Source of the DNA: Acidobacteriota bacterium
GTDB taxonomy: Bacteria; Acidobacteriota; Blastocatellia; Pyrinomonadales; Pyrinomonadaceae
Length of the DNA stretch: 56,129 bases
Direction: 5' to 3'
NCBI GenBank assembly: GCA_029781855.1
Contig: JAKOVX010000016.1
Span: 1 to 56,129, forward strand
A program made the position numbers and the translations under genes. Under the pieces are notes generated by a model that did not search any database, had not been told where the DNA came from, and saw only the letters and a list, made by a program, of their open reading frames with translations. How positions within the stretch are numbered: position 1 is the stretch's first letter; every line of letters starts with the position of its first letter. Shown here piece after piece: positions 52,973 to 56,129 of this stretch.

Positions 52973-54421
52973 ATGGATAAGCTCAAATATTTCCTTGCAT
53001 TTTTCGTTCTAATAACCCTTTCATTCTCGAGTCTCGCTCAGTCTGTCCAGGCCAACGCACTTCGCTCAACAAGTTACTCAACCATAAGCAAACGGACGCC
53101 CGTAGATCTGCTTATTGTTGGCGGTACCGTCGTCACGATGAATGCCGGCCGCGAGGTGATCGAGGACGGTGCGATCGCCATAAAGGGCGGCAAGATCGAG
53201 TTTGTCGGCAAACGAACCGATGTATTGAGGCAGGTCCTGCCCAAGCGGACGATCAACGCTGCCGGCAAGGTCATCATTCCCGGCCTGATCAACGGCCACA
53301 CGCACGTTCCGATGACGCTCTTTCGCGGTATCGCCGATGACCTCGACCTTCAGGAATGGCTAACGAAATACATTTTCCCCGCCGAGGCGAAAAATGTGAC
53401 GGAGCCGTTCGTGCGGGCCGGAACGCGGCTCGGCCTGGCGGAAATGATCCGCGGCGGTACGACGACGTATTGCGATATGTACTACTTCGAAGATGCCGTT
53501 GCAGACGAGACCAAGAAAGCCGGCGTTCGTGGAGTGCTGGGTGAAACGGTGATCGATTTTCCGGTGCCGGATAACAAGACCTATCAGGCCGGATTAGAGT
53601 ATGCCGAGAAATTCATCAAAAAGTGGCAGAACGATCCGTTGATCGTCCCAGCCATTGCTCCGCACGCGCCTTATACGGTTTCAGGCGAGCATTTGCTTGA
53701 GGCACGCGACCTCTCGAACAGACTGCACGCTCCTCTTGTAATTCACCTCGCCGAGGCCACGAGCGAGATCGATTTCATCCAGCAGAAGCACCCGGGGATG
53801 CGGCCGATCGAGTATGTCGACAGCATCGGATTCCTCACAAGCCGAACGATCGCAGCCCATGTTATCCAGGCGAATGAGAGGGAGTTGGGCATTCTCAAAC
53901 TCCGCGGCGTCGGAATCGTCCACAATCCGCAATCGAATATGAAACTGGCCGCGGGCGTCGCTCCGGTACCGCTGATGCTCAGGATGGACCTGCCCGTTGG
54001 TCTCGGCACAGACGGAGCCGCGTCGAACAACGACCTCAATATGTGGGAAGAAATGGACACCGCCGCGAAGCTGCATAAGGTCTTTTCGGGCGACCAGAAA
54101 GCGGTCACGGCGGAGCAGGCGTTCGAGATGGCCACCATCCGCGGCGCACGGGCATTGCACCTCGATTCGCTCATCGGCTCGATCGAAGTAGGCAAGCGGG
54201 CGGATATCGATATTGTCGACGCGGACGACCTGAATCAGATACCTTCGTACAACATATTTTCAACGCTTGTGTACTCGACTAAGGCAAATGATGTCCGCAC
54301 GGTCATCATTAACGGCAGAGTCGTCATGCTGGACCGTCGTTTGCTGACGCTAAATGAAAATGCTATAAAGAAAGATGCAAACGCCTACCGTACGAAAATC
54401 ATCGATAGTCTTAGAAATTGA
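52973..54421 (+). CDS. Exported amidohydrolase of the SAH/MTA deaminase type
   Basis: A metal-dependent amidohydrolase of 482 residues preceded by a signal peptide (MDKLKYFLAFFVLITLSFSS, ending near SLAQ). Family motifs are LINGHTHVPMTLFRGIADD (HxH metal site), LVIHLAEATSEID, TIAAHVIQANE, and LGTDGAASNNDLNMWEEM with the catalytic Asp and the SNNxLDM-like MtaD signature. Cytosolic relatives deaminate S-adenosylhomocysteine, methylthioadenosine or guanine. An exported form is unusual, so the substrate may differ. The start at 52973 is chosen because it begins the signal peptide. Divergent from blaI. Confidence 0.88.
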   Translation: MDKLKYFLAFFVLITLSFSSLAQSVQANALRSTSYSTISKRTPVDLLIVGGTVVTMNAGREVIEDGAIAIKGGKIEFVGKRTDVLRQVLPKRTINAAGKVIIPGLINGHTHVPMTLFRGIADDLDLQEWLTKYIFPAEAKNVTEPFVRAGTRLGLAEMIRGGTTTYCDMYYFEDAVADETKKAGVRGVLGETVIDFPVPDNKTYQAGLEYAEKFIKKWQNDPLIVPAIAPHAPYTVSGEHLLEARDLSNRLHAPLVIHLAEATSEIDFIQQKHPGMRPIEYVDSIGFLTSRTIAAHVIQANERELGILKLRGVGIVHNPQSNMKLAAGVAPVPLMLRMDLPVGLGTDGAASNNDLNMWEEMDTAAKLHKVFSGDQKAVTAEQAFEMATIRGARALHLDSLIGSIEVGKRADIDIVDADDLNQIPSYNIFSTLVYSTKANDVRTVIINGRVVMLDRRLLTLNENAIKKDANAYRTKIIDSLRN

Positions 54422-54424
54422 TTT

Positions 54425-54447
54425 GGCGGGCTACAGAATAGCCCACC
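54425..54447 (+). other. Hairpin after the amidohydrolase gene
   Basis: GGCGGGCTA (54425-54433) pairs with TAGCCCACC (54439-54447) with one mismatch, and the loop is CAGAA. A broken T run (TTATTTT) follows at a short distance, so it may be a weak terminator. The loop resembles that of 24560-24582. Confidence 0.5.
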
Positions 54448-54563
54448 GGAGTTATTTTGGGAACGGCGTTTTTTTAAGGTGGAATGGGTCGTATAAGTGA
54501 GCCTTCTAGGATAAGTTCGCTTGACCTTTACGGAAAATTTAAGTCGATCATGGAGGACTCTAA

Positions 54564-55886
54564 ATGCCGTTAAATGTCAGAAGGTTTTACACTTCGGTTT
54601 TACTGGTTTTTGTATTTTTGGTTTTGATCTCGGACGCCCAGACGGTGCCGCCGGCAACTACGGTTCCGGCGTCCACTACCGCGCCGACGTCGGGTGACGT
54701 CATGCGGGAGCGTATTTCGAAGGCTAAGGCATACATTGCCGTGCGCAATTATAACGCCGCGATCTACGAGCTCGAGAATATTCGCCGCGAGACGGCCGAC
54801 CCTGCAGTCCAGGGCGTGGTCAATGTCCTCCTAATGAATAGTTATTTGGGACTTAGTGACTTTAAGCGAGCGCAGGATTTCCTCAACGAGGCGTACGCCG
54901 TACAAAAGACAACTAAACCAAACGCTTACGAGCTTTACAGCTCTGTTGCCAGCGAGGTGGTCAAGGCTGCCCGTGATCGTGTTGTGCGTTATCGGGCACT
55001 CGGCCTGAGCGTTTCGGACCGGACGCTTCCGCTTGAAGCGACGAATGATCTCGAAAAGATGCGCGAATCGCTTGAACTCGTGATCACACAGGCAAAGGAG
55101 ATCGCCAAAGACACCAAAAGGACGGCCGACGCTATGATGTTGGTCGAAGAGGCAAGCACCTCGCGCAGTATGCTCGGCCGCGACGAATATGACGCCCGGC
55201 GTTGGATGGACAATGTTGCCGATACTCGTGAAGAAATAGCCAGCTCCCGAACCGTCGTCACGAACGTGGTCAACGACACACCGCCGGCAACTACGAAAGG
55301 CGAACCAGCCGCCGCAAAGGTCACGCCACCCTCGGGCGCGAATAGCGAGCCTTCTGCCGCGAAGGTTATTCCGCCGACAAACACCGTTGCTCTTTCAACG
55401 CCCGCGAACCAGGGCCAGCCAAAACAAGTCTTAAAACCTGTAACCGAAACGGCTTCTTCGCCGGTCCGCGAACGCGAGGTCAAACAGCCCGACACGTCCG
55501 CCAAATCGGATAAACCGGTCTACGTTCCGTCCGCTCCGGTTGCCGTTAAGGAGACGCCGAAGAAGGCCGAACCTGAGCCGGAAAAGACCGAGACCACGAC
55601 CTCCAATGAGCCTCTTGAGGTTGGCTCGCTCATCGCGTTTGCCACGCGCCAATCCGCTCCGGTCTATCCGCCGGTCGCCAGATCGACCCGAACGACAGGC
55701 ATGGTAACGGTCGAATTGACCATTGACGAAAAAGGTGACGTCGCCGAGGTGCAAAAGGCAAGCGGACCGGCGATGCTCCAATCCGCCGCTAAGGACGCGG
55801 TCAGACGTTGGAAGTTCAAGCCCTTCGTCCGCGACGGCCAGCCGGTAAAAGCCACCGGATACGTCAGCTTCAATTTCGCTCTGTAG
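54564..55886 (+). CDS. TonB C-terminal domain protein with N-terminal helical repeat region
   Basis: A 440-residue protein. The N-terminal hydrophobic segment (FYTSVLLVFVFLVLISDA) may be a signal peptide or an uncleaved anchor. Residues about 45-220 are helical, TPR-like near AYIAVRNYNAAIYELENI. A Pro/Ala/Thr-rich linker includes two imperfect copies of an EPxAAKVxPP unit. The C-terminal 80 residues are a TonB_C domain: APVYPPVARSTRTTGMVTVE, VAEVQKASGPAMLQSAAKDA, then VRRWKFKPFVRDGQPV. Good ribosome site GGAGG. No exbB/exbD is nearby. It may energise the TonB-dependent receptor or act in the periplasm. Confidence 0.85.
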   Translation: MPLNVRRFYTSVLLVFVFLVLISDAQTVPPATTVPASTTAPTSGDVMRERISKAKAYIAVRNYNAAIYELENIRRETADPAVQGVVNVLLMNSYLGLSDFKRAQDFLNEAYAVQKTTKPNAYELYSSVASEVVKAARDRVVRYRALGLSVSDRTLPLEATNDLEKMRESLELVITQAKEIAKDTKRTADAMMLVEEASTSRSMLGRDEYDARRWMDNVADTREEIASSRTVVTNVVNDTPPATTKGEPAAAKVTPPSGANSEPSAAKVIPPTNTVALSTPANQGQPKQVLKPVTETASSPVREREVKQPDTSAKSDKPVYVPSAPVAVKETPKKAEPEPEKTETTTSNEPLEVGSLIAFATRQSAPVYPPVARSTRTTGMVTVELTIDEKGDVAEVQKASGPAMLQSAAKDAVRRWKFKPFVRDGQPVKATGYVSFNFAL

Positions 55887-56040
55887 AATTTACCAGAATT
55901 TAAGTATCGTCCGGGCGGCAACCTTTTCGCGAGGTATGCCGCCTAAACCTTTTGGGCATACAATATTTCTCTCAATGATGTCTGGGAAGGAAATCCTGAA
56001 GTCACGGAACGAAATATTGTCTCCCGGAAACCGAATTTAT

Positions 56041-56129
56041 ATGTTCATCAGACTCTCATTGATCCTGTTTTTCGCCGTAATTACAGCGTCTTCACAAGTT
56101 CCTTCGATCGGGCCGGGTGTTTCGCATGA
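56041..56129 (+). CDS. Start of an exported protein (partial)
   Basis: Only the first 29 codons are in the window: MFIRLSLILFFAVITASSQ, a convincing signal peptide, then PSIGPGVSH. The frame is open to the right edge. An in-frame ATG at 55978 would add 21 residues before the signal peptide and is therefore less likely, and the ribosome site is weak for both. The product cannot be identified. Confidence 0.55.
   Translation, partial: MFIRLSLILFFAVITASSQVPSIGPGVSH

Overview
The window looks like chromosomal DNA of a diderm bacterium of moderately high GC, most plausibly an acidobacterium of the Blastocatellia type. That placement is an inference from gene content: an Oar-like TonB-dependent receptor with an N-terminal carboxypeptidase-regulatory-like domain, a TonB-domain protein, many exported hypothetical proteins and a BlaI/M56 pair. 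No rRNA, tRNA, CRISPR array, insertion sequence or prophage is visible. Most of the window is compact core genome with short intergenic gaps.

Layout. 1-5085 (minus): the rod-shape cluster mreB-mreC-mreD-mrdA-rodA, with rodA cut by the window edge. 5382-9557: a large secreted protein of unknown function divergent from a membrane ferredoxin fused to TPRs. 9584-12967 (minus): CBS-domain protein, small heat-shock protein and Lon. 13093-16882 (minus): quinolinate synthase, then a phosphate block phoU-DUF47-pit behind a promoter region carrying 11-bp direct repeats that look like Pho boxes. 17131-24532: M48 protease, MFS transporter, YacG, M50 protease, HU, a YpfJ-type zinc peptidase and a DUF3010 protein. 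24666-26737: two exported proteins in one transcription unit. 26768-32038: a PolA-type polymerase without the 5' nuclease domain and an RNase E/G with a very large disordered insertion. 32126-40038 (minus): a LolA-like protein and YceI, then ClpA, GrpE, ClpB and a second small heat-shock protein. 40290-44708 (plus): nucleoside uptake and salvage (two BmpA-type ABC permeases, purine nucleoside phosphorylase, uridine kinase, cytidine deaminase), followed by an overlapping two-gene nucleotidyltransferase module. 45357-51280 (minus): a TonB-dependent receptor with hmuTUV, a haem/iron uptake unit. 51425-56129: M56 protease plus BlaI, an exported amidohydrolase, a TonB-domain protein and the start of another exported protein.

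Three themes stand out. (1) Proteostasis: Lon, ClpA, ClpB, GrpE, two small heat-shock proteins and four different zinc peptidases lie within 56 kb. (2) Substrate uptake: phosphate, nucleosides and probably haem each have a coherent cassette. (3) Six gaps next to stop codons hold imperfect hairpins whose arms are themselves degenerate tandem repeats with a period of 7 bp (three loci) or 9 bp (three loci). A seventh gap holds an 8-bp unit in five copies. This repeat architecture is the least explained signal in the window and the one I would examine first.
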